From Physcomitrium patens (taxonomy: Eukaryota; Streptophyta; Bryopsida; Funariales; Funariaceae), in the NCBI RefSeq assembly GCF_000002425.4, contig NC_037269.1:1234560-1298559 (forward strand): a stretch of DNA of 64,000 nt, in the 5' to 3' direction. Positions 1-13,315 of this stretch are shown here, in pieces. The position numbers and the translations under genes are program-made. Every line of letters starts with the position of its first letter. Positions within the stretch are counted from its first letter, which is position 1. The notes under the pieces were generated by a model, which saw only the letters and a program-made list of their open reading frames with translations, had not been told where the DNA came from and searched no databases.

Positions 1-1351
1 TTATTTTTTATTTTTATTTATTTTTTTGTAGTTGGATATATTTTTATTAAAAGCAAACAACCAAGCAATTAATCATAATGGCAATAAATTTACTATTGGA
101 ATAGAGTTATTTGAGCAATGATGAAATATTTCTTTAATACCTTGAAGTAAGAAAAAGCTTTAAAGTGATTCCTTCTTAATTTTGTATTTTGAGTCTATTC
201 TAAAAACTAAAGGATAAAAAGCTCTAACCCTCCCTTGCTACATTAGTTTATTCTTTAGCTAAAAGAAGAGACTTAAGTGATTGGAAAGGAAAAAAGGTCA
301 AGCCTCTTTTCATTCTTTGAGGTAGATTTTCTACACATGTAAAGACTATAAGGAAGAAAAAAAGAAAAATAGATATGTACGATAACAAGTTTGGAGAATT
401 TAAGACTTAAGTTGCAATTCTTGATATGAGTGTGTTTTTAATACTTGATGATAATGTAGAATAACTGCCATGCAAATCTTTCAATCACCATATGATTTAT
501 GTTCAACTTGTATTATATTTATAAAACAAGAGCTATTTTGATATCTTATAAATAGATGTTTATAATAACCATGTTTAAGGTAAAAATGAGTAAATAAATA
601 ACTAAAACTAATTCTACAATAAAACTAATAAATACTTACTTTCTTTCAATCAAAGTTTAGACTTTTATTATAATAGCCCTTGAAGGATCAACACCTATAA
701 GAATAGATGTATAAGCATTATTTAATGTAATAGCGTATGCATTAGCTTTGATTATACTTATTATTTTTTTTTATTTTATAATCTCTTGAATTTTCACCTA
801 AAGACTAGATATTTTCTTAAATCTTATAATTTAGTATTTTAAAAGTCTTATGTTGAAAGACTCTTTTGTCTTCTTTTAAGCTAATGAAAAATCCATACAA
901 ATATTACAGAAACCATAATTATAACTGAAATTTGGATGCCACTAAATAAATCATTAGATATTTATAAAATTTTCTATTTAATGGTACTATCTCTAGCATA
1001 TAAACTAATAGAAAGAAATACACTTAATCTTTGATGTCCATCTCATTAAGTTAATCTATACATCATATCTTATTATCTACCAATATTAATGTTCTTTCTT
1101 ATAATTTTTGCAATACTAGATGAATAAGAATTAAAATTCAATAAAAAAAAATGTACAAATAGTCTTTACATTCTAATTTTTCTTAATTAGATTAGAGAAA
1201 AATTCAAGTAACAAGTTCTTTATGGAATTACAATTATAGACACTACAAAACTTCAATACAAAATTTGGCAATAAAGTAAATTGTGACCTTGAGTTGCTAC
1301 ATAGTGCAACACTACAATGCAATAACTCTTTGGTTCTTAAGCCAAAAGGAC
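1..1351. other. AT-rich intergenic DNA, no gene
   Basis: No convincing coding frame, RNA gene or transposon domain is visible. Short frames here have no recognisable motif. The last ~60 bases (about 1,300-1,351) are the left half of an unidentified older repeat. That repeat resumes at 3,293 after the solo LTR and has a second copy around 4,990-5,175. Confidence 0.6.
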
Positions 1352-1499
1352 TTGATGTCATATTATGTCAAATCTTTCTTGGAAATGCATCAAGCACCTA
1401 GTTGTAGAAGATAAAAGAAAACTACAACAAGTCCTAACAACTCTAATAGAATCATATATAAATTATAATTGAAACTTAATAAATATAATCAAATATTGA

Positions 1500-2230
1500 T
1501 CAAGTCCAATTAAATTTTTATTTTTATTTTAAAAAAATACAAATAAATCCTAAGTAAATCTTAATTTAGTTTTAATCAAATCTTAAACAAATTTTAAATA
1601 AAATCTAGAAAAATCTTTAAAAAATCCTAATTAAATTCCAAAAAAATCTTAGACAAATCTTAGAAAAATCTTAATCATATTCTTAACAAATTTAAATCAA
1701 ATCCTAAACAAATTCTAATAAATTCTAAACAAATTCTAATCAAATTTTAGATAAATCTTCATCAAATCTTAGACAAATCCTAATCAAATCATATACAAAT
1801 TTTAACCAAATTTTAGATAAATCATAGTTAAATTCTAAAAACATCTTAGACAAATCCAAATCAATTAAAAAAAATCTTAATCAAATCCTAATCAAATCCT
1901 AATCAAAACTTAAATAAATTCTAAATAAATTCTAATCAAATATTAAAAAAAATCCTAACCATATTCTAAACAAATCCTAATCAAATCCTACACAAATCCT
2001 AGATAAATTCTAATCAAATCCTAGAAAAATCTTTCAAATATTCTAATTAAATCCTAAAAAAATTCTAAACAAATCCTAGACAAATCTTAATCAAATTTTA
2101 AACAAATTCTACATAGATTCTAAAAAAATCTTAGACAAATCTTAAACAAATCCTAATAAAATCTCAGATAAATCTTAGACAAATCCTAATAAAATCCTAA
2201 ATCTTAAACCAATCTTAAAACTTAAATAAA
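1500..2230 (-). repeat. Degenerate telomere-like minisatellite inside LTR-A
   Basis: Dozens of imperfect 10-13 base units of the form AATCCTAATCA / AATCTTAGACA run here. On the opposite strand they read like TTAGGATTTG, close to the plant telomere unit TTTAGGG. It sits at the same relative place as the arrays in the other LTR-A copies, so it is part of the LTR and not an interstitial telomere. Confidence 0.75.
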
Positions 2231-2805
2231 GTATTAACAAATCTTATAGAAAATTAAAATTTCTATAACTAATAATTAAATCATTGATTTCAATTCAAAT
2301 TTTATACACCTTTGAGTAGCTTAATTAACAATAAGCAAAAACATTTTAAAGAAGATCAAACTTATCAAATTGAAGAAAAATCCTTAGATATTGGCCAGCC
2401 TTTTTTTCCAATCTTGATGCCAATCTTTCTAAGTCAAAATTTCTTAATTTTTTCATTAAATACTTTTCAAAATTCACATATATGTTATAAATCAAGTCTA
2501 ATATTCATATGCATAAATTTCATTTCAAATCAACTAACAAATTTCCAAAGATCTTAGAAACCTTCATTAACCTTGAAAATCCTATTTTTGAAATTCCAAC
2601 CTACTTGAACTTCAATAACCTTCAATCTAACCATTTGATCATACTCAAATTTATAGAACATGATAAAAGCAATTATAATCACAAACCGAAATTTTTTTAC
2701 TTGTAGGTCTAATATCAAACTCACAAAATTCTTCCATATATATATATCTATATATATATATTTATTTATTTATTTCACAAAATTAGATTCACTAAAAAAA
2801 ACCTT

Positions 2806-2830
2806 GACTTTGCAAAGTTCTTATAAAGTC
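2806..2830 (-). promoter_or_regulatory. Conserved 25-bp hairpin block of LTR-A
   Basis: The block begins GACTTTGCAAAG and ends AAAGTC, so its ends can pair. The same 25-bp block with almost no length change is found at 6,613-6,637, 22,372-22,396, 26,579-26,603, 37,048-37,072 and 40,966-40,990, always at the same LTR position. Function is unknown. A transcription or RNA-structure element of the LTR is an inference. Confidence 0.5.
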
Positions 2831-3292
2831 ATCATAAATTCAAATTTCTCAAATCCCATGCTCAAAAAAATCTTCTAAAGTCTTCTATCAAATCCTATAC
2901 TTTGATTTGCAAAAGAATCGTAGACTTGTCATGATGCATAGTTTTGTGCTTTGAGTGTGATTTTGACATTAATTGATAATTGGTCCTTTCCAAATATCAA
3001 TTCTTATTTTCTTACAGTAATTTTTTTTAATTAAAATCAACTCTTAATTTCCTTTTATATATGCTTGTATTTTTTATTTTTCTAATCTACCTTACTTTTT
3101 CTTATTTGTGACCATATTAAATAAACAGAAGTCTATTTTATAAAAAGTAATATTTATATTTTTAGTTTTACTATCTTTTTACTATTATCTATATTTATAA
3201 GATAATTTTTTTATAATATTTTGAAATAAGATCTTTTATAATATAATATTTTTTTTTATTCTTTCACCTATTAGCTATATTACATTACAACA

Positions 3293-3560
3293 TCAATCTT
3301 TGTTATGGTGCTTTTGGATTCAACAAGAGAAGTTGTATTGGTATTTTTAAATAGAAAATTATCATGTCTTTAGGTTCTTAGATAACAACAAATAGTGAGA
3401 TAGATAGTTGAATTTGATTTTTTAGATGTATGAAGAGCTCTTAGAAGAAAGCTAACCATGTACATGTAACCATGTGTGCATCAAAGAGATATACAATACT
3501 ATCAATGAAGAAGCTTACATTATGGATTACTTTTGGACTTAACAAAACAAAGAAATAAAA
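3293..3560. other. Fragment of an unidentified older repeat
   Basis: Positions about 3,297-3,460 align by eye with 5,015-5,175 (shared blocks such as ATTCAACAAGAGAAGTTG versus ACTCAATGAAAGAAGTTC). This segment continues the sequence left of the solo LTR at 1,356. The two copies are therefore paralogs of one host repeat whose family I do not recognise. Confidence 0.55.
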
Positions 3561-4701
3561 AAATATTAATTTAATTCTAATTGAAATCTTTTTGAATCTT
3601 AATCAAATCTTAAATCAAATCTTCATTAAAATCATAATGAATCTTAATCAAATATTAAATTAAATCTTAATAAAATCCTAATGAAATCCTAATAAAATCT
3701 TAAATTTCAATAAATCCTAATCAAATCCTAATTCTAATTAAATCTTAAATCCTAGACCAATTGTAATGAAATCCTAAAAAAATCTTAAATATTAATCAAA
3801 TCTTTAATAAAATCCTAAGAAAATTCTAATTGAATATCAGATCACAAATCAATCATTATCAATCTTTAATCAAATTTCAAAAAACTCTTAATAAAATCCT
3901 ATAGTAGATTAAAAATTTAATAACAAAATATTGAATTATTTCTTTTGTCTCAAAATTTATAAAATTAGTAAAAACTAAATTAGTAATAAGTACAAAAAAT
4001 TTGAAAAAAATTACACAAACCAGATAGACAATAACTCCTAAATTCCACTTAGGTATCAGCCAACCTCCTTCTCCAACCTTAATATTAATAATCTCGAGCC
4101 ATAATCTCTTCTTTTTATCATTCAATTAGTTTCAAACTTTACACAATTGTTGTAAATCAAGTTATTTTTATTTGAAAAGAAATTGTATTTTAATCCAAAT
4201 AGCAAATTGAAAATTATCTTGAAATCTTTACAAGTCCTTTAAATTCCAATTTCTTACATTGTAATCCAAAAAAATTCTTATATGCTTCAATTTACCAATT
4301 AGATTGATCTCAAATTTTTCAAATATATTTACAACAAGTAAAATAAAAAATTTCCAAATTTATATCTACAAATATACTAAAAAACTTACAAAATCCTTAA
4401 ATCTATTAACTTAATTTTATTTCTTCAAATCTAAATCCACTGAGTACATCATTAACTTTGAAATCCTTCTAACCTCATATTGATCCTATGACATAAAACC
4501 ACTTTCAAAAATCTTTCCTTAAGATTCTTTCAAATTCTACTCTTTGATTAGCAAAAAATCTTAAATCGCCATAGATACACAGTTTTGTATCTTGTGGTCT
4601 AATTTTGATTCAAACTGATAATCCATCTTCTTTGGATGTTAATTTTTGATAATTTGAGATAATTTTTTAAAACCTAGTATTGATTTTTTTTAAGAAATAT
4701 A

Positions 4702-4740
<39 letters not shown>

Positions 4741-4946
4741 TATCTTATTTATTTATTTTTATATGAAGTATTTATGCTCCTACAAAGTAAATAGAAGTTC
4801 TTTTTATAAAAGGTAATATTAAGAAAACTATTTACTACCTTCCTATCATTTATCCTTGTTTTCCTATTATATCTTTTTATTAGATTCTTCTATCACAACA
4901 TCCATATTTTTATTTTTTTACCATATAGTCGTATTATGACATGACA
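3560..4946 (-). mobile_element. LTR-A LTR, truncated at its left side
   Basis: The right end reads ACCATATAGTCGTATTATGA followed by CATGACA, which matches the start of LTR-A in reverse. To the left come minisatellite-like AATC(C/T)TAATCAAA units (3,580-3,890) and LTR-A body sequence. The opposite end seen in complete copies is missing. The right flank is TTGA (4,947-4,950). A (TA)n run at about 4,701-4,737 lies inside. Fossil without coding capacity. Confidence 0.75.
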
Positions 4947-4950
4947 TTGA

Positions 4951-5418
4951 TCCTTTAATTATAGCATGGAATCATAATGTGACTACTTTTTAGGCCCTTG
5001 AGTCAAAGAGGCCCAACCTTTGGTGAGGTGCCTTTAGACTCAATGAAAGAAGTTCTATTGGCTTTTCCAAATACAAAATTTGCATGTCTAAAGTTTCTTT
5101 AACAATAATCAATAGTGAGATTAGCAGCTAAGTTCAATTTTTAAAATATATAAAAAATACTAATAGAAAGCCAAGCTTTAAAATAATAGTTTATTGTTGA
5201 TCAAAAGCTACATCTATTTCTTTTGATCCAAGATAAAAAACGTTTAAAAAAATATTTAACATTTTTTTTTCTAACTAATAAGTGATCTTAAAATCAAAGC
5301 GTAATAAAAACATGCTCTAATAGACATGGCAATGATTCAATTCACATGCTAATATAAACTACTTGAAGTTCCTATGATCCATATATACAATTATTAGACT
5401 TAAAGTACCTTCTAAATA
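4951..5418. other. Second copy of the unidentified repeat, then AT-rich DNA
   Basis: Positions 4,990-5,175 are paralogous to 1,320-1,355 plus 3,293-3,460. The rest up to the LTR at 5,423 has no recognisable feature. Confidence 0.5.
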
Positions 5419-5422
5419 ATGA

Positions 5423-7078
5423 TGTTATTGTAATTTATAAAGTTTGTTTAAAAATACACTAAATAATTGGATGTAGAAAGTAAAATAGAACTTACAACAA
5501 GAAGATCCAAATAATTTTAATAGAATATTTAAATAATTCTAATTAAATTATAAAATATTAATCAATCTTAAATTGAATTCCAAAAGAGTCTTAAAAAAAT
5601 TACAAAAAAATCATAAAGAAATCATAAATTATCCTTAAAAAAATATTTATAATAAAAATTTCTAAAAAAATATCAGAAAAATCTTAAAGAAATATTAAAA
5701 ATAAAAATTATAATTGAATCTCAACCAAATTATAATATAACCTTCAAAAAATCTTAATAAAATTCTAAACCAATTCCTATTAAATTCTAGATAAATTCTA
5801 ATGAAATCTTAAATCAATCCTAATCAAATCTTAGACTAAATCCTAATAAAATTCTAATGAAATACTAACCAAATTTTAATAAAATCTTAGGCAAAATCTT
5901 AATTAAATCTTAACTAAATCCTAATAAAATTCTAATCAAAATCTTAAATATTTTTAATAAAATCTTAAACAAATTTTAACCAAATCCTAGTCCATGAATC
6001 AATTTTAATCAATCTTTAATCAAATCCTAAATCTTAAACAAAATTCTTAACAATCCTATAGCAAAGTAAAAATTTAATAAATAATTATTGAATTTTCAAA
6101 TTTGACTTAAATTTTATACATCTTATAAAAATTAAATTAGAAATTAGTACAAAAAAATTGAAGGAGAGCATATACACCAAATTGATTATAAATCATAAAA
6201 TACAATCAAGTATTGGTTGGTCTCCTTCTCCAATCTTAATGCTTATCTCCTTAGGTTAAAATATTTGAATTCTATTATGAAATAATTCTCAAAATTCATA
6301 TGTATATTGGAAATCAAAGTCTATTATTCACATACATATAAATTTTACTTCAATCTAATAATAAAATTGCTAAAGATCTAAAAAACCCTCATTGATCTTC
6401 AAAACTTGATTTCCAAGACCTCAACCCACTTGAATTTTAATAACCATCAATCTAACTATTTTATTATGCTTAAATTTACAGCATGCAATAATAAAAACTA
6501 TAGTCACAAACCTACAAATTATCATCTATAGATCTACTACAAAACTCACAAAATTCTCTTAAATATAAATTTTTTTTTATTGCACAAAACTAAACTCACC
6601 AAAAATAACCTTGACTTTATAAAGCTCTTATAAAGTCATTGCAAATTCAAATCGTCCAAAATTAATATTTAAAATAATCTTATAAAGTCTTCTTTCAAAG
6701 TCTATTCTTTAATTTATAAAAAAAACCTTAGAGTTGCTATATGTACAAGATTTGTACCTTAGAATCTAATTTTGATCCAAGTTGATAATCAATTCTCTCT
6801 AAGTATCAATTTTTAATAATTTGAAGTAATTTTTACTTTAACCTATTATAAATTTCTTTTGAATATATCTATATTAATTTTTTATCTTATTTATTTTGAT
6901 TTGGCTCATTTATATTTCTATAAAGTAAATAAAAGTTTTTTCTAGAAAGAAATATTAATACTAAATTTTTTATTAAATTTTTATAATTTATCATTATTTT
7001 TTATTACATCTTTCTATTAGGCTCTTCTATAATAACATCCATTTTTTTTTCACCATATAGTCATGTTATTACACAACA
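5423..7078 (-). mobile_element. 3' LTR of a minus-strand LTR-A element
   Basis: The left end (TGTTATTGTAATTTATAAAG) and the right end (ending CACCATATAGTCATGTT and ACACAACA) match both LTR-A termini in reverse. The minisatellite lies at about 5,750-6,050 and the hairpin block at 6,613-6,637. Integrase-like sequence on the same strand follows to the right, so this is read as the 3' LTR of the element whose pol occupies 7,079-10,071. The left flank is ATGA. No matching duplication is expected on the right, where internal sequence begins. Confidence 0.8.
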
Positions 7079-10071
7079 TCCACTGTCTTTAAACTTATGC
7101 ATCTTTTGATTGATTCTAAATAATTAAAATCTTCTTTGATTCATATTTATGTTTTTCGTGTCTTCATCTAATTTTCCATCATCATTTTAACTATCCAAGT
7201 CAAAATCATCTTCTTGTCTTAAAAGATTTTTATCTTCAATAAGGTCTTATATATTTATTTCCATTTTTTTTTCACTTGAATTTCTTCACTTGCTTCTATG
7301 CAAATAATATTTTTAAACTTATTCCATCTAGCTCTTGTAATGAATAATTTGCATTATTATAAGTAATTATTTTTACATATGATTCAAATTATTATTTAAA
7401 AAACTTTCTTAAAGTGCTAAGTTGATTGTTTAAGCTATTATCATAGACCAAAACTCAATTATCTTCTTTAATTGCCATAGGTCTCAATTAATGTTGCTTA
7501 TCAAATCATGCCTTATTTTTTAACCTTACCTTTTAAACTTTTCAAATACTATTTATACATCTTTTGGTCTTTGTTCAAGTTTTTGAATTTTAACAGCTAA
7601 AAGTTCTACTCTTATCAATTCATCTTCATATAGTAGCATACTCCAAGTTAGTACTTTTTCTTCAATTAGCATAATAAGTTTTTAAATTGACATGATTTTA
7701 ATAGGCATATGTCCTATTATCAAACTATGAGTTGTTTGATTAGTCTATAATGCAAATAATAAAAGTCAAGGCCATTTTTTAACCTTTCTATTACAAGCTT
7801 TAACTAATACTTTTATAATTGGTTGGTGATTATATTCACATTTTGTATTTTTTTCAAGATTATAAGGAATAGTCAATGATAGCTTAATCTCACATCTTTC
7901 AAAGAATTTATAAGCTTCTTGTACAAATAATTTTCTATAATTTTTAGTGATTTTTCTTAGACATCTATAGTAGCAAATAATATCTTTAAGCAAAAATCTA
8001 CAAATTTATTCTGTAGACTTTGTTTTCAATGCTCTACCTTCTATTTGGTTTGATAAATATTTATGAGTCAAGACAAAATATCTTATTTGCTATAATCTAA
8101 TTGGCATAATAATCAAATCAATAATACATTTAAAATAAATAGCCAAAAGATATATTGGATATAACCTATCTCAATGTCATATATTAGAATATCTTTGATA
8201 AGTTTTACACAATTTTATAAATAAAATCACATCTCAATATATATTTTTCTACCAAGATTTCTCTTTAAATTTAACAAAAGTAGCCCAAATTCTCAAATTT
8301 TGTATCCATAAAGTATCATAAAGTTTTTTAATAATTTTTGTTGCTCTTCCATATTTCCTATCACTTTTTGTGATATCCAAATTCCATTCTTTGGTCTCTT
8401 CTACAAAAACCCTACTTAAAATAAAAATCCATGTATCTTTTTTCTTATTTGTTTAATTTTTTTCATAAATAAATTTTCTTGTTTAATAAAGGTATTCAAA
8501 AAATAATCAATATTCAATAATTTTTCTTCATAAAGCTCTTCAAAAAATATCTTCTTTGCTAAGATTTGATATTGAATATGATTTTGATCTTACATCACCA
8601 ATGTCTTCAACCATCTCATCTTCTCTTTCATATGCTATTCAAGACAACATATTTGCCACCAAATTGTCCTTTTTAACAACATGCCTAAATTTTGAATTTA
8701 ATGATTTGATATAAACAATATATCTTAGCATTACAATATGTAGTATTGAACAATTAGTAATCATTTTAAGCAATGGCAAGAAATTTGTTTATTTACTATC
8801 ATTGCACCAATCAAATAATCTTTTTTAGCTTTTATATGTCAAACAATCCTCCATAATCCTCTTTTAACTTATAAATATACATATTGATAAGTACTTAAAA
8901 CTTTAGCTCAAAATCAAATTGCAAATTTGTTTTCACTTGAATCATTTTCATCCATAGTCCATTCAATAGCAATAGAACTAATATCTATAATAAATATTAC
9001 TTATCTATTATATTCATAATTAATTCTTTTAAAATTAGAAATATCAATAAAAATAGCTTTAGCTTTTATATTACTTTAATATGTTTTTTTTTTTATTTAA
9101 ATCAATAATCTTTATATAATAATTTATACAATAGATCACTTATATGATTATAATAAAAAATCCATATACAATAAAATATATAAGCTTCTAAAAACTTATA
9201 TATTTTTGTTAAAGAGTTACATATATCCTTCATTCTTCTAATTGCATCAACTTTTCTTAGATTTAATTTTCTCCCATAAAATCTATACATATATCCAACA
9301 ATGATAACTTCTTCTACTCCAAATGTAGATTTTACTCTCAAAAGTGTAAGATGAACTTCTTCAAGTTACAATAAATGTTTTACACAATCTTACATATGAT
9401 CAACAACATACTAGCAACACCTCCTCTCATCTAAAGTTTCATCTTTTTTTTCTTCTTTATATCCTTTTATAAAAACATCATCTAAAAAAGGCATAGTTTT
9501 TTCAAGAATGAAGTCTCTTAATACCTTGTTTATACCATTCATCATGTGTATAATTGAGTTTATAGTACTTTGTAGAAGAATACACATTTTAAGTAATCTA
9601 TGTAGAATTTTCATCATTATTAGATTTCTATTTCCATATACAAGTTGAAATTGATTATAGCCCAAATATAAATCATCCATTGGATAAATTGCTCTTCTTA
9701 CAAATGATTCAGTAAATTCATCTATTAAATATCTTATATTTATATTTTTAATAGTAACTACATTTATTGATGATCCATTTATATCTTATATTTATATTTT
9801 TAATAGTAACTACATTTATATAAAACATAATGATCCATTTTTCTTAGGCACTATAAACCAATGATTAGAATATAAAACAAAAAAAGGATCCAAAATCTTC
9901 ATTTGCATCTTTTTTTTCAATAATTCTATTAATTTAGGCAAGTATGCCCTTGGCACAAAAATTGGCCTAAAGTTCTAATGCACATGTGGTATTGTGAAGA
10001 TAATCATAGGATCAACAACATTAGGATCCGCACATCCTATCTCATTAGATCCAAAGGCAAATAATTTACCA
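7079..10071 (-). mobile_element. Gypsy pol fossil (LTR-A family): integrase and reverse transcriptase
   Basis: Read leftwards, the segment starts inside the N-terminal part of reverse transcriptase (AFGSNEIGCADP-like text near 10,000). It continues through palm motifs near 9,411-9,680 (DLYLGYNQFQL; TMPFLDD, the YxDD-box equivalent) and a thumb-like part at 9,102-9,341 (TFGVEEVIIVGYMYRFYGRK). The C-terminal half of an integrase follows around 7,600-7,993 (LVKACNRKVKKWP). The coding sequence is heavily broken. The upstream half of the element is absent because the plus-strand LTR at 10,072 abuts it. Confidence 0.85.
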
Positions 10072-11621
10072 TGTTATCATGTGATAATAAAACTATATAG
10101 TAAAAAATATAAATATGGAGGTTATTATAAGGAAGCCTACTAAAAAGATATAATAAAAAAATAAGGATAAATAATAGAAAGGTAGTAAAAGATTTAGACT
10201 TAATACTACATTTTTGTAGAAAGAACTTCTATTTGCTTTGTAGAGACATAAATAAGCTAAATCAAAGTAAATAAGAAAAGAAATTGATATAAGAATATTT
10301 AGAAAAAAGTTAACAATAGGATAAAGAAAAACTTCAAATTATCAAAAATTGATACTTGAAAAGGACAAATTATCAACTAGTATCAAAATCAGATCCTAAG
10401 GCATAAAACTATGCTCATATAATAACTTTGAGATTTTTTGAAAGCTTAGAGAGTGACATTTGAGAGAAGACTTAAGAAGAAATTTTTAGGCCTTGGTTTT
10501 ATGTCAATTTTATCAATATTGAATTTTTGAGGAATTTTTGAAGATAGAAATATTCTTGGTTAGTTTAGATTTTGAAAAATAAAAATATGTTTACAAATTT
10601 GAGGTTTTCTTAAGTTTTGCAATGTGTATACAAGTAAATTTTAGATAATATGCTGGTGTGCTAGTTCTAAACGTATGTTCAAATTTTGAAGTTAATCAAA
10701 TATTTAGATCAAAGTGTGTGAAGGTTATTGTAGGTTGAGGTCTTAGACATTGGAGTTTGAGGATCAATGAGTGTTTCTAAGATCTTTAGCAATTTGTTAA
10801 TTGGATTGAAATAGAATTTTTTTATATAAATACTAGATTCAATTTTCAACATTTAAGTGAAATTTGAGAACAATTTAATAGTTCAAGAAGGAGGTATTGG
10901 TGTTGGAAGTTTAGTATTCAAGTTAGAGTAGGAAGATGCTCAACATCTGATTAGATTATCTTGCTTTTTTTTTGATTAATAAGTGAGATTGATTTCATCT
11001 TTCTTGTACTTGTTTTTAATTAAAATATTAAGAAGTGTGCAAATATTGAGTTGATATTAATAGTTTGATCATTTTTTGTTGAAATTCCATTTTACTATAG
11101 AATTTGATTTAGGATTTATCTATGGTTTAATTAGGACTTATGATTTGATTTGGAGTTTGATTAGGATTAGAATTTTCTTAAGATTTGATTTATAACTTGA
11201 TTAAGGATTGATTAGTGTTTATTTAGGATTTATTTAGAATTTAAGATTTTATCAAAATTACATTAAGATTTTATCTAGGAGTTGATTAAGATTCAATTAA
11301 GATATCTATTTTTAGTATTTATTTATTATTATTTATTTTTTCTTTAAATATTTATTTAAAATTATTATTATTTATTTAAATATTTATTTTTAAATTTTTG
11401 TATAATTTTTTTTTGAGATTAATTTAGGACTTTTTTGTATTTCTTTTATAACTTCTTTTAAATTTATTTTACATTAATAAAATTTTGATTAGGATTATTA
11501 AGGTTTATTTAAAATATATTTATGATTCTATTAGACTTGATAGGATTATTGTTGCATTTCTACTTACCTTCCACAATTAGGTCCCAATGCATTCTCAAGT
11601 AAGAACACATGTAATACAACA
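10072..11621 (+). mobile_element. 5' LTR of a plus-strand LTR-A element
   Basis: It starts TGTTATCATGTGATAATA and ends with the LTR-A block (CTTACCTTCCACAATTAGG ... ATGTAATACAACA). A short TTTAGGATT-type array lies at about 11,100-11,290. LTR-A gag sequence follows directly, so this is a 5' LTR. It interrupts the minus-strand pol of the older LTR-A copy to its left; the left flank is ACCA. No 3' LTR for this element is visible in the window. Confidence 0.85.
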
Positions 11622-13315
11622 TAAGTAGTTAATCCAATATGAAAGCTTAAGATAGGAGGTATTAGAGTTAATTATTTTTATTTTTTATTATTTGATAGAT
11701 AATAAGAGTAAGAGTTTTGAAGGAGCTATAAAAAGAGCATCAAGTGGAGTTGTTAGGAGAGTCTCTACTAAAGCATAAGGTATATATGTGAATCCAACCA
11801 TTACAAGCATGTTTAAAGCTTTTACATTATATATGCAAGAATAAAAGAGTAATGATTACAAGAAAGCTTTAGAAACCAAAGTATTATAAGTTATAATAAA
11901 TAAAGTTGATGAATTTGTTGAAAGAAACATCCCAAAATATCTAAGATGTTATGTGTAGAAAATAGAATTAAATTGGGTCTCCAAAAAGAAGATGATCAAG
12001 CTATTTGGACTTGCTACAATATCAAAGATGCAAAAATATATTATATCACTTATGGAGCATTATGAAAATTCATGAAAGTTATTTTTTCATACATTAAAGG
12101 AAAAACATTTCTTAAAAGATACTATTTGTGTTACTAAGAAATTATTTTTAAAATAGATTGAATAGCTTAATAAGAATTTATAAGCAACAAAGCTATTAAA
12201 GAAGTTTAAAAGGTAATATTTTTAATTATCAAAGATCAAGAAGTTGACATTGGAGCCAAAGAAGGTTGAATTATTTCTTCAAGCAATCCATGGAGAATTA
12301 CAAAAAAAATTGGAATTACTTCTTAAAGATAAAGAAGAAAATAGAAGATTGTCTAAAAAGTGAGAAAATGATAAAGTTACTATGAATTTGCTTGCAAAAT
12401 AAGTGAAGAAAAAAGACAAGGTTAATATTCCAAGAGTAGCACAAGTACCTAAAATTCAAGTGCATATAATATGACCAACAATGCTTACTATCCAATCTCT
12501 AGCTTCTACATCAAAGAAAGAAGATATAGAAGTTGAAGAAATTATACATGGTATACAAGACTTTCAAATCAAATTGATAAGACTTGAAGAAAAGACTTCT
12601 ACAACCAATTTGAAAGATATTTCTAAAGAAGAGTATGTGTAAAGATGCATTTAGTGTGATGATATTTCTCATACTAGGAAGGATTGTAATGAATTTGATA
12701 ATATAGTGCAACAAAGAATTATCTTTTGAAAAGATGGAAAGATGGCATTAAAGGATATATAGAACCTTGTTCAAATCAATTTTGGTAAGGAAGGTATAAT
12801 AGCATTGATTTAAGATTATTTAGTAGGACATGGTATAGCAACATAAGAAAGTACAAGTTATGGTACTAGAATAGATGATGACTTAATGAAAATAGAAACA
12901 AGTAGATTTTGTACTTTGACCATTTTTATGATGCAAAAAGAAAAGAATCTTCAAATAACATTATTAAAAATTACAGCTAAAATATAAGGTGCAACAAATT
13001 GAGAAGATCTTGTAGAGGCTCTTTAAGTTCATGTATATATTGCTAAGAATCAATGTGAAGCCTTGATGGAAGAAAAAAGACGAGAAAATTTGGATGATAT
13101 AAGAAAAGAAAATTCTTCACAAAAAATAGATCATGAAGAAACTTCACAAGAATTGCCTATAAAGGATAATTCAAAAATATTAGAAGAAAAAGTAAAGAAG
13201 ATAAAAGATAAATATAAAAGAATAGCATATAAACTACTCTCTGATATTGAAGTAGTAACAAATTTAAAGAACATATTAACAGAATAAGTATAAAATTCTA
13301 AGATCAAGTATACAT
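11622..13315 (+). mobile_element. LTR-A gag fossil with zinc knuckle
   Basis: Sequence just after the LTR aligns with the gag start at 15,337-15,556. A zinc knuckle with C-x2-C-x4-H-x4-C spacing is seen at about 12,644-12,690 (CDDISHTRKDC). A charged, coiled-coil-like tail follows (13,063-13,287; KKIKDKYKRIAYKLLSDIE). The region is broken many times. It is cut at 13,315 by a minus-strand LTR and resumes at 17,102; ACAT is repeated on both sides. No standard tRNA primer-binding site is seen after the LTR. Confidence 0.8.

Larger units (their letters stand above)
1356..3292 (-). mobile_element. Solo LTR of Gypsy family LTR-A
   Basis: The left edge (TGTCATATTATGTC) and right edge (ending ACATTACAACA) match the two ends of LTR-A in reverse orientation. 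The left end also carries the diagnostic AATGCAT...TTGTAGAAG block. Flanks are TTGA (1,352-1,355) and TCAA (3,293-3,296), which are the two possible CpG-decay products of TCGA. The flanking repeat, compared with its paralog near 5,000, runs straight through the site, so this is a solo LTR. It contains a long telomere-like minisatellite (about 1,500-2,230) and the conserved 25-bp hairpin (2,806-2,830). It is old, very AT-rich and has no coding capacity. Confidence 0.85.

Noticed and set aside
1356-4950. One short element 1,356-4,946 with two LTRs and TTGA on both outer sides
   Set aside because: The LTR 1,356-3,292 has its own matching flanks (TTGA/TCAA), and the host repeat continues across it. 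The second LTR is a separate truncated copy.
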